From Pseudoxanthomonas suwonensis 11-1 (lineage in GTDB: Bacteria; Pseudomonadota; Gammaproteobacteria; Xanthomonadales; Xanthomonadaceae): a stretch of DNA of 64,000 nt. The stretch is taken from the NCBI RefSeq assembly GCF_000185965.1, contig NC_014924.1, positions 2,170,001 to 2,234,000 on the forward strand, written 5' to 3'. The notes under the pieces were generated by a model that saw only the letters and a list, made by a program, of their open reading frames with translations, was not told where the DNA came from and made no database searches. Both the position numbers and the translations under genes were made by a program. Positions 18,243 through 27,301 of this stretch are shown here, piece by piece. How positions within the stretch are numbered: the first letter of the stretch is position 1; each line of letters opens with the position of its first letter.

Positions 18243-19328
18243 ATGTCCCCCACCCTGCCCGCAAGCCCGGCCGAGCCCGCGGCGATCGATCTCGTGGCCG
18301 CCACCCGACGGGTGCGCGAGCTGGCGCGCGAGCACGGTTTCCAGCGCTGCGGCATCAGCGGCGTGGACCTGGCCGAGGACGAGGCGCATCTGCGCGACTG
18401 GCTGGCCCAGGGCCTGTACGGGACCATGGAATGGATGGCACGCCACGGCACCGCGCGCAGCCGCCCGCAGGAGCTGGTACCGGGCACGGTGCGGGTGGTC
18501 TCGGTGGGCCTGGACTACGGCCAGGACGACGAGGCCGCCTGGCAGACCCTGGCCGATGGTCGCCGCGCCTATGTCGCCCGTTACGCGCTGGGCCGCGACT
18601 ACCACAAGCTGATGCGCAACCGCCTGCAGAAACTGGCCGAGCGCCTGCAGCAGGAATTCGGCAGCTTCGGCTACCGGGTGTTCGTCGACTCGGCGCCGGT
18701 GCTGGAGCGCGCGCTTGCGCGCAACGCGGGCCTGGGCTGGATCGGCAAGCACACCTGCCTGATCGACCGGGATGGCGGGTCCTGGTTCTTCCTCGGCGAG
18801 ATCTACCTGGACCTGCCACTGCCGGTGGACCCGCCGGCCAGCGCGCACTGCGGCACCTGCAGCCGCTGCATTCCCGCATGTCCCACCGGCGCGATCACCG
18901 CGCCCTACCGGGTCGACGCGCGACGCTGCATCTCCTACCTGACCATCGAGCACGACGGCGCCATTCCCGCGGACCTGCGCCCGGCGATGGGCAACCGCAT
19001 CTTCGGCTGCGACGACTGCCAGCTGGTCTGCCCCTGGAACAAGTTCGCGCGGCGCACCGACGAACCCGATTTCCGCGCGCGCAACGACCTCGACCGGGCC
19101 ACCCTGGCCCAGCTGTTCGCCTGGGAAGAGGACGAGTTCCTGCGCCGCACCGAAGGCAGCGCGATCCGTCGCAGCGGCCACGAGCGCTGGCTACGCAACA
19201 TCGCCGTGGCCCTGGGCAACGCGCCGACCACGCCCGAAGTCATTGCCGCACTCGAGTCGCGGCGCGGGCATCCTTCGGCGCTGGTTCGCGAGCACGTGGC
19301 CTGGGCGCTGGAGCGGCATGGCCGGTGA
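18243..19328 (+). CDS. queG: Epoxyqueuosine reductase QueG
   Basis: 361 residues. It carries out the last step of queuosine synthesis in tRNA, reducing epoxyqueuosine with a cobalamin and two 4Fe-4S clusters. The Fe-S ligands are in CGTCSRCIPACPTGAI, and in CDDCQLVCPWN together with a preceding Cys. A C-terminal HEAT-like segment (LRNIAVALGNAPTTPEVI) is present. The ATG at 18243 has TATAAT immediately upstream and may start a leaderless message. The gene is followed directly by heptamer repeats. Confidence 0.96.
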   Translation: MSPTLPASPAEPAAIDLVAATRRVRELAREHGFQRCGISGVDLAEDEAHLRDWLAQGLYGTMEWMARHGTARSRPQELVPGTVRVVSVGLDYGQDDEAAWQTLADGRRAYVARYALGRDYHKLMRNRLQKLAERLQQEFGSFGYRVFVDSAPVLERALARNAGLGWIGKHTCLIDRDGGSWFFLGEIYLDLPLPVDPPASAHCGTCSRCIPACPTGAITAPYRVDARRCISYLTIEHDGAIPADLRPAMGNRIFGCDDCQLVCPWNKFARRTDEPDFRARNDLDRATLAQLFAWEEDEFLRRTEGSAIRRSGHERWLRNIAVALGNAPTTPEVIAALESRRGHPSALVREHVAWALERHGR

Positions 19329-19331
19329 TGG

Positions 19332-19401
19332 GATTCGTGATTCGTGATTCGTGATTCGTGATTCGTGAATGGTGATTGGTGATTGGTGAGTCGGGATTGG
19401 A
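19332..19401 (+). repeat. GATTCGT heptamer tandem repeat
   Basis: Ten consecutive 7-bp units begin 4 nt after the queG stop: five exact GATTCGT, then GAATGGT, GATTGGT twice, GAGTCGG and GATTGGA. Related blocks occur at 55935-55962 and, inverted, at 56038-56065. The period is not a multiple of 3 and no coding function is evident. Confidence 0.95.
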
Positions 19402-19457
19402 TGCGGGTTCCCTAGGTTGCGGCATTCGCCGGGACGACGGGGTTGCTGGAGGGATCC

Positions 19458-19486
19458 GTAGCCCGGATAAGCGCAGCGCATCCGGG
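19458..19486 (+). repeat. GTAG-type REP palindrome
   Basis: GTAG is followed by the inverted pair CCCGGAT (19462-19468) and ATCCGGG (19480-19486) around a GCGCAGCGC core. This is the layout of the GTAG REP family (SMAG elements of Stenotrophomonas). A related pair lies at 55086-55231. Confidence 0.75.
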
Positions 19487-19896
19487 ACCCGGGACGGACA
19501 CGACCGAAGGTGGTCGAGTGCGTCTGCAAGCCTCTCTCCCATGGGGTAAGGCGGAATCGCCGCTTGGGCACCCGACCCTCACTCCTGCCCCTCTCCCAGC
19601 CGGAAGGGGAGCCACAGGAACGAAACCGCGGCCCGCAAAGCGCCGGAAGACGCGGCACGCCGGGGTATGGCGCAAGCAGGCCATGGATGGCCTGCGGTCG
19701 CGCGTTGGAGCCATGGACGGCGGAGTCGCGCGATGCGTCATACCCACGCGCTGCCGCGGCCCCGTCCGAAGCCAGCGCCCTTGATGCCGTTGCGTTTGCT
19801 GGTTTCCTCGCATCCAGCCTTCACTCCCTCCCCAGCCAGTCACCGGCGCCGCGCACTTCGCCGCGCTATGCTGTCCCGCCGCCTGCAGTGCCCGTG
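19487..19896. other. Intergenic spacer upstream of xseA
   Basis: No supportable gene. It holds a pyrimidine-rich stretch resembling common xanthomonad spacer repeats (around 19570-19620), and two similar GCCATGGA-containing segments (about 19679-19692 and 19710-19722) that look like a degenerate intergenic repeat. An in-frame extension of xseA upstream to 19510 exists, but has poor codon bias and is rejected. Confidence 0.6.
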
Positions 19897-21252
19897 ATGC
19901 CCGAGCAGAACTCCATCCTCACCCCCGCCCAGCTCAACACGCTGGCGCGCGACCTGCTGGAAAGTGCGTTCCCGCTGGTCTGGGTCGAGGGTGAGCTGGG
20001 CAACGTCACGCGGCCGGCTTCCGGGCACCTGTACTTCAACCTCAAGGACGCGCGCGCCCAGGTGCGCTGCGCGATGTTCAAGCCCAAGAGCCAGTGGCTG
20101 AAGTTCGCCCCGCGCGAGGGCCTGAAGGTGCTGGCCCGTGGCCGCCTTACCCTGTACGAGGCACGCGGCGACTACCAGCTGGTGCTCGACCACATGGAAG
20201 AGGCCGGCGAAGGCGCGCTGCGTCGCGCCTACGAGGCACTGAAGGCCAGGCTCGAGGCCGAAGGCCTGTTCGACCCCGCACGCAAGCGCCCGCTCCCGGC
20301 TTGGGTGCGGCGCGTGGCGGTGATCACCTCGCCCACTGGCGCCGCCGTACGCGACGTGCTGAGCGTGCTTTCCCGCCGCTGCCCGCTGCTGGACGTGGAG
20401 ATCCTGCCCAGCCTGGTGCAGGGCGACACCGCCGCTCCGCAGATCACCTCGCTGTTGCAGCGCGCCGGCGCCAGCGGCCGCTACGACGCGATCCTGCTGG
20501 CACGTGGCGGCGGTTCGCTGGAAGACCTGTGGGCGTTCAACGACGAACGCCTCGCCCGCGCCATCGCCGACTCGCCGGTGCCGGTGGTCTCCGCGGTCGG
20601 GCACGAGACCGATTTCACCCTGGCCGACTTCGCCGCCGACGTGCGCGCCCCCACGCCCTCGGTCGCCGCCGAACTGCTGGTGCCGGACCGGCGTGACCTG
20701 CTGGCCCGCATTGGCAGCCTGCACGGGCGCCTGCATGGAACCCAGGGCCACCGCCTGCGCCAGGCCATGCAGCGTGCCGACCGTGCCGCGCTGCGCCTGC
20801 AGGCGCAGTCGCCCCGGAACCGCCTGCGCCTGCTGGGCCAGCGCCAGGAGGCCCTGCGCCGGCGCCTCGAGACCCGCTGGCGCGAACAGCTGCAGCAGCA
20901 CCACGCCCGCGTGCGCCATGCCGGCGCGGTATTGCGCGCGCACCATCCGCAGCGGCAACTGGCGCGCTTGCGTGAACGCCTGCAGCGGCTGCGCGCGCGG
21001 CCCCAGGCGGCCATCGCCCGCGTGCTGCAGCGTGATGCGCTCAAGCTGCGTGCGCTGGCCCGCTCGCTGGAGGCCTGCAGCCCGCTGGCCACGGTCGCCC
21101 GCGGCTACTCCATCGTGACCACCGCCGAGGGCGCGCTGGTGCATTCCACTGCGCAGGTGGCTGCGGGCGACCGGGTACAGGCGCGGCTGCGCGATGGCAG
21201 CGTGGTGCTGTCGGTGCAATCAGTCAGGCCGGATCCGCCGCCGCAACCGTGA
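19897..21252 (+). CDS. xseA: Exodeoxyribonuclease VII large subunit
   Basis: 451 residues, the usual length. With XseB it degrades single-stranded DNA to acid-soluble oligonucleotides. The N-terminal OB-fold (about 8-105) begins with [18 protein letters not shown]; the catalytic domain has [49 protein letters not shown] and [15 protein letters not shown]; the C-terminus is a long Arg/Gln-rich coiled coil (about 265-400), followed by [12 protein letters not shown]. xseB is not adjacent. The ATG at 19897 matches family N-termini. Confidence 0.96.
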   Translation: MPEQNSILTPAQLNTLARDLLESAFPLVWVEGELGNVTRPASGHLYFNLKDARAQVRCAMFKPKSQWLKFAPREGLKVLARGRLTLYEARGDYQLVLDHMEEAGEGALRRAYEALKARLEAEGLFDPARKRPLPAWVRRVAVITSPTGAAVRDVLSVLSRRCPLLDVEILPSLVQGDTAAPQITSLLQRAGASGRYDAILLARGGGSLEDLWAFNDERLARAIADSPVPVVSAVGHETDFTLADFAADVRAPTPSVAAELLVPDRRDLLARIGSLHGRLHGTQGHRLRQAMQRADRAALRLQAQSPRNRLRLLGQRQEALRRRLETRWREQLQQHHARVRHAGAVLRAHHPQRQLARLRERLQRLRARPQAAIARVLQRDALKLRALARSLEACSPLATVARGYSIVTTAEGALVHSTAQVAAGDRVQARLRDGSVVLSVQSVRPDPPPQP

Positions 21253-21641
21253 ATCCGGCCGCGCGCCTTCTTCGCGCACGTAGGCGAAGGCGCTGCGTCC
21301 GGAGGCGTCTGGTCCTCGCTGACGGCCCTGGTCGGACCTTGATCCCACTGCCCGGCCTCCGGAATTGCGGCGGTCGGCTTCGACCGGCGTTGCGCGCGCG
21401 GCGGCGCAGCCATGCGCGGGATCCGCGGGCGCGGCTCCCCTGATTCCAGGCAATGCGGCGCCAGCCATGGGCCGTTGGTGCCGCGTCGCCGCGGGCTGGT
21501 GCTCGCGAACCATCCGTTGGCGCTTCGCGCGCGTGGCAGCTCCAGCATGCCGCGAGAGGACCGTGTCACCGCGGCGTCATGCGCGTGTCATCTGCGCGGC
21601 ATGGGCCTCGGCCAGGCTTGCCGCAAAAGCGGAGACGGCCC
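21253..21641. other. Intergenic region upstream of the glycosyltransferase gene
   Basis: 389 bp with no gene I can support; open frames here have unbiased codon positions and no family resemblance. The only structure recognised is the Pho-box-like triple repeat at 21563-21591 and the Shine-Dalgarno GGAG at 21631. Confidence 0.6.
21563..21591 (+). promoter_or_regulatory. Candidate Pho box (three PhoB-like half-sites)
   Basis: GTGTCAC (21563-21569), GCGTCAT (21574-21580) and GTGTCAT (21585-21591) are spaced exactly 11 bp apart. The PhoB consensus is CTGTCAT repeats at 11-bp period with a 4-bp spacer; the first and third copies match 5-6 of 7 positions. The site ends 50 bp before the start of the GT4/PAP2 pair. 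The -10 is not clear. Confidence 0.45.
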
Positions 21642-22787
21642 ATGCGCTACGCCCTGGTCACCGAAACCTGGCCTCCCGAGGTCAACGGGGTCGCGCTCAC
21701 CGTGCACGGGCTGGCCCTGGGGCTGCACGAACGCGGGCATGCAGTGGAGGTCGTGCGGCCAAGCCAGCCGGCGGCCGCCGGTGGCGACGACGGCCTGTCC
21801 ACCCTGCTGCTGCCCGGCGCGGCGCTGCCGCGCTATCCCGGCCTGCGCTTCGGGCTGCCGGCGGCCGGCGTGCTGCGGCGCCACTGGAGCCGCACGCGCC
21901 CGGACGCGATCTACGTCGCCACCGAAGGCCCGCTGGGCTGGTCGGCACTGCGCGCGGCGCGGCGCCTGGGGATCGCGGTGGCCAGCGGCTTCCACACCCG
22001 CTTCGACCACTACATGCGCGACTACGGCCTGCCCTGGCTACAGCCTGGCGCGCTGCGCTGGATGCGCTACTTCCACAACCAGGCCGACGCGACCCTGGTT
22101 CCCACCGCCGAGCTGGAACACATGCTGCGCGCCCAGGGCTTCCAGCGGGTCGTCCGGCTCGCGCGCGCGGTGGATACCGCCCAGCTGTCGCCCGTGTTCC
22201 GCGACCGGGCGCTGCGGCGCCTGTGGGGTGCCGGTGCCGGCAGCCTGGTGGTGGTCCATGTCGGCCGCATCGCCCCGGAAAAGAACCTCGATCTGGCGGT
22301 ACGTGCATTCCGCGCGCTGCAGCAGCAGCGGCCCGATGCCCGCTTCGTGTGGGTGGGCGATGGTCCGGCACAGGCGGCGCTGGCGCGCCACAACCCCGAC
22401 TTCGTGTTCTGCGGCGTGCAGCGCGGGCAGGCGCTTGCGCGCCACTTCGCCAGCGGCGACCTGTTCCTGTTTCCCAGCCGCAGCGAGACCTTCGGCAACG
22501 TCACCCTGGAGGCCATGGCCAGCGGGGTGGCGACGGTGGCTTTCGACGCCGGCGCCGCGCGCGAGCACCTGCGCGGCGGCGTGCATGGCGTACTTGCCCG
22601 GGACGACCCGGACTTCATCGCCGGCGCGGTGGCGCTGGCGGGCGACAGCGACGCGCGCCGCACCATGGGCGCGGCCGCGCGCGCGGCAGTGCTGCGCCTG
22701 CATCCGCGGCAGGTGGCCGCCGACTTCGACGCATTGCTGGCACAGCTCGCCCGCCAAGGAGCCCGTGATGGACATCTCGCCGCCTGA
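21642..22787 (+). CDS. GT4 family glycosyltransferase (MgtA/SQD2-like)
   Basis: 381 residues, GT-B fold, cytoplasmic or peripheral membrane. The N-terminus RYALVTETWPPEVNGVALTVHG is typical of retaining GT4 enzymes that glycosylate lipids (SQD2, MgtA, PimB-like). The C-terminal nucleotide-sugar domain has VGRIAPEKNLDLAVRAF and the E-x7-E motif in SRSETFGNVTLEAMASG. GGAG at 21631-21634 supports this ATG over a longer frame. It overlaps the PAP2 phosphatase gene by 20 nt. With the Pho-like box, glycosylation of diacylglycerol under phosphate limitation is an attractive inference, but the acceptor cannot be read. Confidence 0.88.
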   Translation: MRYALVTETWPPEVNGVALTVHGLALGLHERGHAVEVVRPSQPAAAGGDDGLSTLLLPGAALPRYPGLRFGLPAAGVLRRHWSRTRPDAIYVATEGPLGWSALRAARRLGIAVASGFHTRFDHYMRDYGLPWLQPGALRWMRYFHNQADATLVPTAELEHMLRAQGFQRVVRLARAVDTAQLSPVFRDRALRRLWGAGAGSLVVVHVGRIAPEKNLDLAVRAFRALQQQRPDARFVWVGDGPAQAALARHNPDFVFCGVQRGQALARHFASGDLFLFPSRSETFGNVTLEAMASGVATVAFDAGAAREHLRGGVHGVLARDDPDFIAGAVALAGDSDARRTMGAAARAAVLRLHPRQVAADFDALLAQLARQGARDGHLAA

Positions 22788-23349
22788 ATCCCTGCGTCCG
22801 CCCTGCCCGCCCCTGCGCCGGCGCCGCGGCGTGCGGCTGGACGCACGCGAGCGCAGCTGGTGCCGGCGTGCCAACCGCTGGGGCAGACGCGGGCTGGTGC
22901 GCGGCTACTTCGCGATGGCCAGCCGGCTGGGCGATGGCGTGTTCTGGTATGCGCTGATGGCGGCGATGGCATTGCTCGGCGGCTTCCACGGACTGGCTGC
23001 GGCCATGCACATGGCGCTGATCAGCCTGGTATCGCTGGCCCTGTACCGCGGCCTCAAGCGCTGGACCCGCCGCCCGCGGCCGTTCGCGGCCGACGGACGC
23101 ATCCGCGCCTGGGTGACGCCGCTGGACGAGTTCAGCTTTCCCTCCGGCCACACCCTGCACGCGGTCGGCTTCAGCGTGGTGGCACTGGCCTACTACCCGG
23201 CGCTGGCCGTGCTGCTGGTGCCGTTCACGGCCTCGGTGGCGGTATCGCGGGTGGTGCTGGGACTGCATTACCCCAGCGATGTGCTGGCCGCCACTGCGCT
23301 GGGCCTGGCCCTGGGCGGTGGCTCGCTGTGGCTGCTGGGGGCGCCCTAG
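22768..23349 (+). CDS. PAP2 superfamily membrane phosphatase
   Basis: 193 residues with several membrane segments. All three PAP2 motifs are present: K-x6-RP in LKRWTRRPRP, PSGH in FSFPSGHTLHAVG, and SR-x5-H-x3-D in SRVVLGLHYPSD. Members dephosphorylate phosphatidate, undecaprenyl pyrophosphate or related lipids. The basic N-terminal 45 residues (RRRRGVRLDARERSWCRRA) precede the first membrane helix. It is translationally coupled to the GT4 gene, which fits making diacylglycerol as acceptor, or recycling a lipid carrier. The stop codon overlaps the stop of the convergent nitrilase gene in a shared CTAG. Confidence 0.92.
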   Translation: MDISPPESLRPPCPPLRRRRGVRLDARERSWCRRANRWGRRGLVRGYFAMASRLGDGVFWYALMAAMALLGGFHGLAAAMHMALISLVSLALYRGLKRWTRRPRPFAADGRIRAWVTPLDEFSFPSGHTLHAVGFSVVALAYYPALAVLLVPFTASVAVSRVVLGLHYPSDVLAATALGLALGGGSLWLLGAP

Positions 23350-24263
23350 CCCTGGTCGGTCGCGCCTGGGTCGGGCAGCGCGGCGAAGCCCTCGACCCGC
23401 GCGCGGGTGATCGCCGGCGCCAGTTGCCCGGACCAGTCGCGGTCGTTGGCGACCTGGGCAGTGGCACGGGTGGCTTCGAGGTGGTCGAAGTCCAGTTCGG
23501 CGATCGCCCAGGTCTGGCCGTGGCCGGCGCGGGCGAGGACCCCATCGGACGGGAAGCCGACGTCCATCGGGGCGTAGATCGCGGCATCGCCGGTATTGGC
23601 GTCCAGCGCCGGGCTCCACGGCGCCGCGCCCGCGGTCACCGCCTGGGCCACGAAGAGCCGATTCTCCAGCGCACGTGCCAGGCAACCCACGCGCACGCGG
23701 GTGGCACCGGCGTCGGTATCGGTGCAGCTGGGCACCAGCAGCAGGCGCGCGCCGGCCTCGTACTGGGCGCGCACCGGCAGCGGGAACTCGCTGTCGTAGC
23801 AGATGCTGATCCCCGCGCGCACGCCGCCCAGGTCCATCACCTTCAACGCATCTCCGGGGACGATCACCCCGGTGCGCTTCTCGAAGCCTGTCAGCTGCAG
23901 CTTGTCCTGCCACTGGTAGCCGCCATCGGGCGCGAACAGGTCGGTGCGGTTGCGGTAGCGGCCACCGCCGATATCCAGCAGGAAACTGCCGGCCGCGACA
24001 TGCATGCCGGTCTCGCGCGCCAGTCCGGCAAACAGTGCCAGCCAGGCGGCGCGGTGCTGCTGGATCGCCTGCAGCGAAGCGTGCAGGTCGGAGTACACCT
24101 GCGGGCCATGGAGCGCAGCGAGCTCCAGCGACAGGTATTCGGGCAATACGGCCACGCGCGCGCCGGCGGCCGCGGCCTCGAGCAGCAGCGCGCGCTGGCG
24201 TACGGCGAAGGCTTCCCAGTCCGCGGGCTGGCCGACTTCGTAGCGGCAGGCGGCGACCTTCAC
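23346..24263 (-). CDS. Carbon-nitrogen hydrolase (nitrilase superfamily)
   Basis: 305 residues from a GTG at 24263, which overlaps the stop of the GNAT gene as GTGA. The catalytic triad is visible: Glu42 in VLPEYL, Lys121 in QDKLQL and Cys155 in ISICYDSEF. It hydrolyses a C-N bond of an amide, carbamoyl or nitrile substrate; the branch with an adjacent GNAT acetyltransferase is common in bacteria, including as a natural fusion. The true substrate is unknown. Its 3' end overlaps the PAP2 gene tail-to-tail by 4 nt, leaving no room for a terminator. Confidence 0.93.
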   Translation of the reverse strand: MKVAACRYEVGQPADWEAFAVRQRALLLEAAAAGARVAVLPEYLSLELAALHGPQVYSDLHASLQAIQQHRAAWLALFAGLARETGMHVAAGSFLLDIGGGRYRNRTDLFAPDGGYQWQDKLQLTGFEKRTGVIVPGDALKVMDLGGVRAGISICYDSEFPLPVRAQYEAGARLLLVPSCTDTDAGATRVRVGCLARALENRLFVAQAVTAGAAPWSPALDANTGDAAIYAPMDVGFPSDGVLARAGHGQTWAIAELDFDHLEATRATAQVANDRDWSGQLAPAITRARVEGFAALPDPGATDQG

Positions 24264-24871
24264 GGGCTCTCCTTCCAGTCGCGCAGCCAGAACGTCAGCG
24301 CATGCTCGACCTCGCCACGGCCGATCTCCTCCCAGGGCAGGCGCACGGCCAGGCCCGGCAGGCGCGCGTAACCGCGGCGGTGCCAGAACACGTCGTTGGG
24401 ACGGTAATCGGGCGGGCGGCGCGGATCTTCCGGCTCGCGGTCGACCGCGCAGAACGCGGTCCAGCGGAAGCGTCCGAGGCTGCGCGCATGCGCCTCGCGC
24501 GCATCGAAGAACGCGTGGCCGATGCCCAGGCCGCGATAGCCGGGCAGCAGTACGGACTCGCCGAAATAGAACACCTGCGCGGCCGGCAGGCCGGCCTGCT
24601 GCAGCGGTGCGACGAAGGCATCGGCGTCGTCCAGCAGCGGCAGCCCGGTGGAGGCGCCGACCACCCTGCCCTCGTCCAGGGCCAGCACCAGCACGCTGTC
24701 GCGAGAGTCGACGTAGGGCCGCAGGTAACTGCGTTCGTACTCGCTGGCGCTGTCGCCGTCGTAGAGGTACGGCCACTCGCGGAATACCGCCACCCGCAGG
24801 CGGGCGACCTGGTCGAGCCATGGTTCTATTTCGGGACCGTGGAAGCTGCGGATCTGCGGCATGGATGGCAT
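24260..24871 (-). CDS. GNAT family N-acetyltransferase
   Basis: 203 residues. It probably transfers an acetyl group from acetyl-CoA to an amine. The acetyl-CoA binding signature is in ESVLLPGYRGLGIGHAFFD, preceded by the beta-strand LVLALDEGRVVGASTG. The N-terminal portion (IRSFHGPEIEPWLDQVARLRVAVFREWPYLYDGD) matches GNATs paired with carbon-nitrogen hydrolases. The coupled downstream hydrolase suggests the two act on one small amide or amino compound. An alternative ATG lies at 24862. Confidence 0.9.
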   Translation of the reverse strand: MPSMPQIRSFHGPEIEPWLDQVARLRVAVFREWPYLYDGDSASEYERSYLRPYVDSRDSVLVLALDEGRVVGASTGLPLLDDADAFVAPLQQAGLPAAQVFYFGESVLLPGYRGLGIGHAFFDAREAHARSLGRFRWTAFCAVDREPEDPRRPPDYRPNDVFWHRRGYARLPGLAVRLPWEEIGRGEVEHALTFWLRDWKESP

Positions 24872-24904
24872 CCGCCGATTCTAACGGCGGCGAACGTGCC
24901 GCCG

Positions 24905-25639
24905 TCAGCCCGCGCCACGCCCCAGGCGTTGCAGCTGGCCAGCCATCTCCCACGAGGCCAGCGGTCGTGGACCGAGATGGTGCGCGAGCACCGCGCGCAG
25001 CGGCAGGCGCAGGCTGGCCAGGTCCTCGGCGTCCGGCTGCACGTCGGCGGCCAGCGCCAGCAGCGCACGCCCGGTGGCGGCGGCATTGCGCTCGCCATGG
25101 CCACGGTCGCTCAGCAGGCGGCGCGCGCCATGCTCCGGGTCGAGCCGGTAGCGCGCCGCCGGATCCACCGGTTCGCCATCGCCATCCACGTCCAGTTCGA
25201 AGCCCACGCCCAGCGCGCCGAGCAGGTCGCGTTCGAAGCGGCGCAGGGTCCAGGCCAGCGAACCACCCTCGACCAGGGCGGCGCGGGTGCGGGCGTAGGC
25301 GTCGAACAGATCCGGCAGCGGGTCCTGGCGCGGCGCCAGGCGCAGCACCAGTTCATTGAGGTAGAAGGCGGCCAGCTGCACCTGCCCGCACAGCCGCGGC
25401 GCCGAATCCAGGGCCTCGGCGCCGCGCAGCTGGGCCAGTTCCCCGGCCAGCACCGCGTCGAAACGGATGTGCTGCAGCGGCTGCAGCGCGGCACGCAACA
25501 CCTGCCGCTTGGGCGAACCCACGCCGCGGGCGACCAAGCCCAGGCGGCCGTGGCCCTCGCTTAGCACCTCGACCAGCAGGCTGGTCTCGCGCCACGGGCG
25601 GGCATGCAGGACGAAGGCGGTTTCGCCCTCGATGCGCAT
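24905..25639 (-). CDS. recO: DNA repair protein RecO
   Basis: 244 residues. It helps load RecA on SSB-coated single-stranded DNA in the RecFOR pathway; recR is at 55.3-55.9 kb. The N-terminal OB-fold includes [32 protein letters not shown]; the helical C-terminal part includes [19 protein letters not shown] and [13 protein letters not shown]. The zinc-finger cysteines found in some RecO proteins are absent, as in E. coli. It sits 27 bp after era, the usual rnc-era-recO order. Confidence 0.96.
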   Translation of the reverse strand: MRIEGETAFVLHARPWRETSLLVEVLSEGHGRLGLVARGVGSPKRQVLRAALQPLQHIRFDAVLAGELAQLRGAEALDSAPRLCGQVQLAAFYLNELVLRLAPRQDPLPDLFDAYARTRAALVEGGSLAWTLRRFERDLLGALGVGFELDVDGDGEPVDPAARYRLDPEHGARRLLSDRGHGERNAAATGRALLALAADVQPDAEDLASLRLPLRAVLAHHLGPRPLASWEMAGQLQRLGRGAG

Positions 25640-25666
25640 GTCAGCAGCCGCCGGCCATGCCGCGGC

Positions 25667-26590
25667 TTACTCCTGGCCGTAGCCGAAGGCCTTGAGCGCG
25701 GCCTCGTCGTCGGACCAGCCCTCGCGCACGCGCACCCAGGTCTCCAGGAACACCTTGCGCCCGAACAACCGCTCCATCTGCTGGCGCGCCTTGCTGCCGA
25801 TCTCGCGCAGGCGGGCGCCGGCCTTGCCGATCACGATCGGCTTCTGGCCCTCGCGCTCGACCCAGATCACCGCGCCGATGCGCAGCAGGGCGCCGTCCTC
25901 GGCGAAGCGCTCGATCTCCACCGTGGTTGCGTACGGCAGCTCGTCGCCGAGCTGGCGCATCAGCTGCTCGCGCACCAGCTCGCCGGCCAGGAAGCGCTGG
26001 CTGCGGTCGGTAATCTCGTCCTCGTCGTAGACCGGCGGTGCTTCGGGCAGCAGCGCCAGGACGTCGGCCACCAGCGCCTCCAGGCCCTTGCGTTTGAGCG
26101 CGGAGACCGGGTGCACGGCGGCGAACTGGCGGTCCTTGCTGACCTCGGCCAGGAATGGCAGCAGGGTGCTCTTGTCCTTGAGCCGGTCGACCTTGTTGAC
26201 CACCAGCACCACCGGGATGCCGGCGTCGCTGAGGACCTTGAATGCGTGGCTGTCTTCCTCGTCCCAGCGGCCGGCCTCTACCACCAGCACGGCGGCATCG
26301 ACGTCCTCGACCGCGCCGCGGGCGGTGCGGTTCATCACCCGGCTCATCGCCGAGGCCTTGAACCGGCCCTCCTGGCGGTGCAGGCCGGGGGTGTCGACCA
26401 GCAGCATCTGGCCGCCCGGCACCGTGGCGATGCCCAGCAGGCGATGCCGCGTGGTCTGCGGGCGATTGGAGACGATGCTGACCTTGGCCCCGACCAGGGC
26501 ATTGACCAGGGTGGACTTGCCGACGTTCGGGCGGCCGACGACGGCTACGCTGCCGCAGCGATGGGAGGCTTCGTTGTTTCCGGGATTCAC
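25667..26590 (-). CDS. era: GTPase Era
   Basis: 307 residues. This essential GTPase binds the 3' end of 16S rRNA during small-subunit assembly. G motifs: GRPNVGKST (G1), a Thr in RPQTTRHR (G2), DTPGL (G3), NKVD (G4) and SAL (G5). The C-terminal KH domain holds [21 protein letters not shown]. It lies 12 bp after rnc and 27 bp before recO in one operon. Confidence 0.97.
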   Translation of the reverse strand: MNPGNNEASHRCGSVAVVGRPNVGKSTLVNALVGAKVSIVSNRPQTTRHRLLGIATVPGGQMLLVDTPGLHRQEGRFKASAMSRVMNRTARGAVEDVDAAVLVVEAGRWDEEDSHAFKVLSDAGIPVVLVVNKVDRLKDKSTLLPFLAEVSKDRQFAAVHPVSALKRKGLEALVADVLALLPEAPPVYDEDEITDRSQRFLAGELVREQLMRQLGDELPYATTVEIERFAEDGALLRIGAVIWVEREGQKPIVIGKAGARLREIGSKARQQMERLFGRKVFLETWVRVREGWSDDEAALKAFGYGQE

Positions 26591-26602
26591 GTATTGGACC
26601 GT

Positions 26603-27301
26603 CTATGGCTGCCGGAGCGGGGGCTCCAGCCATTCCAGCACTGCCGCTGCCGCGGCCTGTTCGGCCAGGCGGCGCGAGGTGCCCTGCCCTTCGGCGCTGG
26701 CCGGAGGCTCGCTCAGGGTACACCGGGCGAGGAACACCTTGGCGTGATCCTCACCGCTTTCGGAGACCAGCTCGTAGGCCGGCAGGGGTTTGCCCCGGCC
26801 TTGGAGCCATTCCTGCAGGCGGGTCTTGGCGTCCTTGCCGGGCTGGCCGACCGGCAGCGCGGCGATGGACTGCTCGAACCAGGGCAGCACGTGGGCCCGG
26901 CAGGCGTCGTAGCCGGCGTCCAGGTAGATGGCCGCGACGACCGCCTCGAGGGCGTCGGCCAGGATCGAATCGCGGCGGAAGCCGCCGGACTTCAGCTCGC
27001 CCGGCCCGAGGGTCAGGCGCTCGCCCAGCTGCAGCTCGCGGGCGATGACCGCCAGCGAGGCCTCGCGGACCAGTTCGGCACGGGCCCGGGTGAGGACGCC
27101 CTCGTCGGCCTTGGGCCAGCGCTGGTACAGGGCCTCCGCGGCGATCAGGTTGACCACCGCGTCGCCGAGGAACTCCAGCCGCTCGTTGTGCGGGGAGCCG
27201 GCGCTGCGGTGGGTCAGCGCCTGTTGCAGCAGCGACGGATCGGCGAACGCATGGCCGATCCGGTCGCGCACTACGGTGCGGTCATTCCTCGCCACTACCA
27301 C
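26603..27301 (-). CDS. rnc: Ribonuclease III
   Basis: 232 residues. It cleaves double-stranded RNA in rRNA and mRNA processing. The family signature [18 protein letters not shown] and the second acidic site in [15 protein letters not shown] are present; the C-terminal dsRNA-binding domain (about 155-225) has [19 protein letters not shown]. It starts at GTG 27301, or at GTG 27295, inside the 3' end of the DUF4845 gene, so translation is coupled. Order lepB-DUF4845-rnc-era is typical of beta- and gammaproteobacteria. Confidence 0.96.
   Translation of the reverse strand: MVVARNDRTVVRDRIGHAFADPSLLQQALTHRSAGSPHNERLEFLGDAVVNLIAAEALYQRWPKADEGVLTRARAELVREASLAVIARELQLGERLTLGPGELKSGGFRRDSILADALEAVVAAIYLDAGYDACRAHVLPWFEQSIAALPVGQPGKDAKTRLQEWLQGRGKPLPAYELVSESGEDHAKVFLARCTLSEPPASAEGQGTSRRLAEQAAAAAVLEWLEPPLRQP

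Noticed and set aside
19332-19401. CRISPR array
   Set aside because: Units are contiguous 7-bp repeats with no spacers, and there are no cas genes.
19510-19896. N-terminal extension of xseA by 129 codons
   Set aside because: It crosses the spacer with no codon bias, and the family N-terminus begins at 19897.
21105-21569. 154-codon minus-strand frame in the xseA-GT4 gap
   Set aside because: It overlaps the xseA 3' end in antisense, has no ribosome site or family similarity, and its composition is unbiased.
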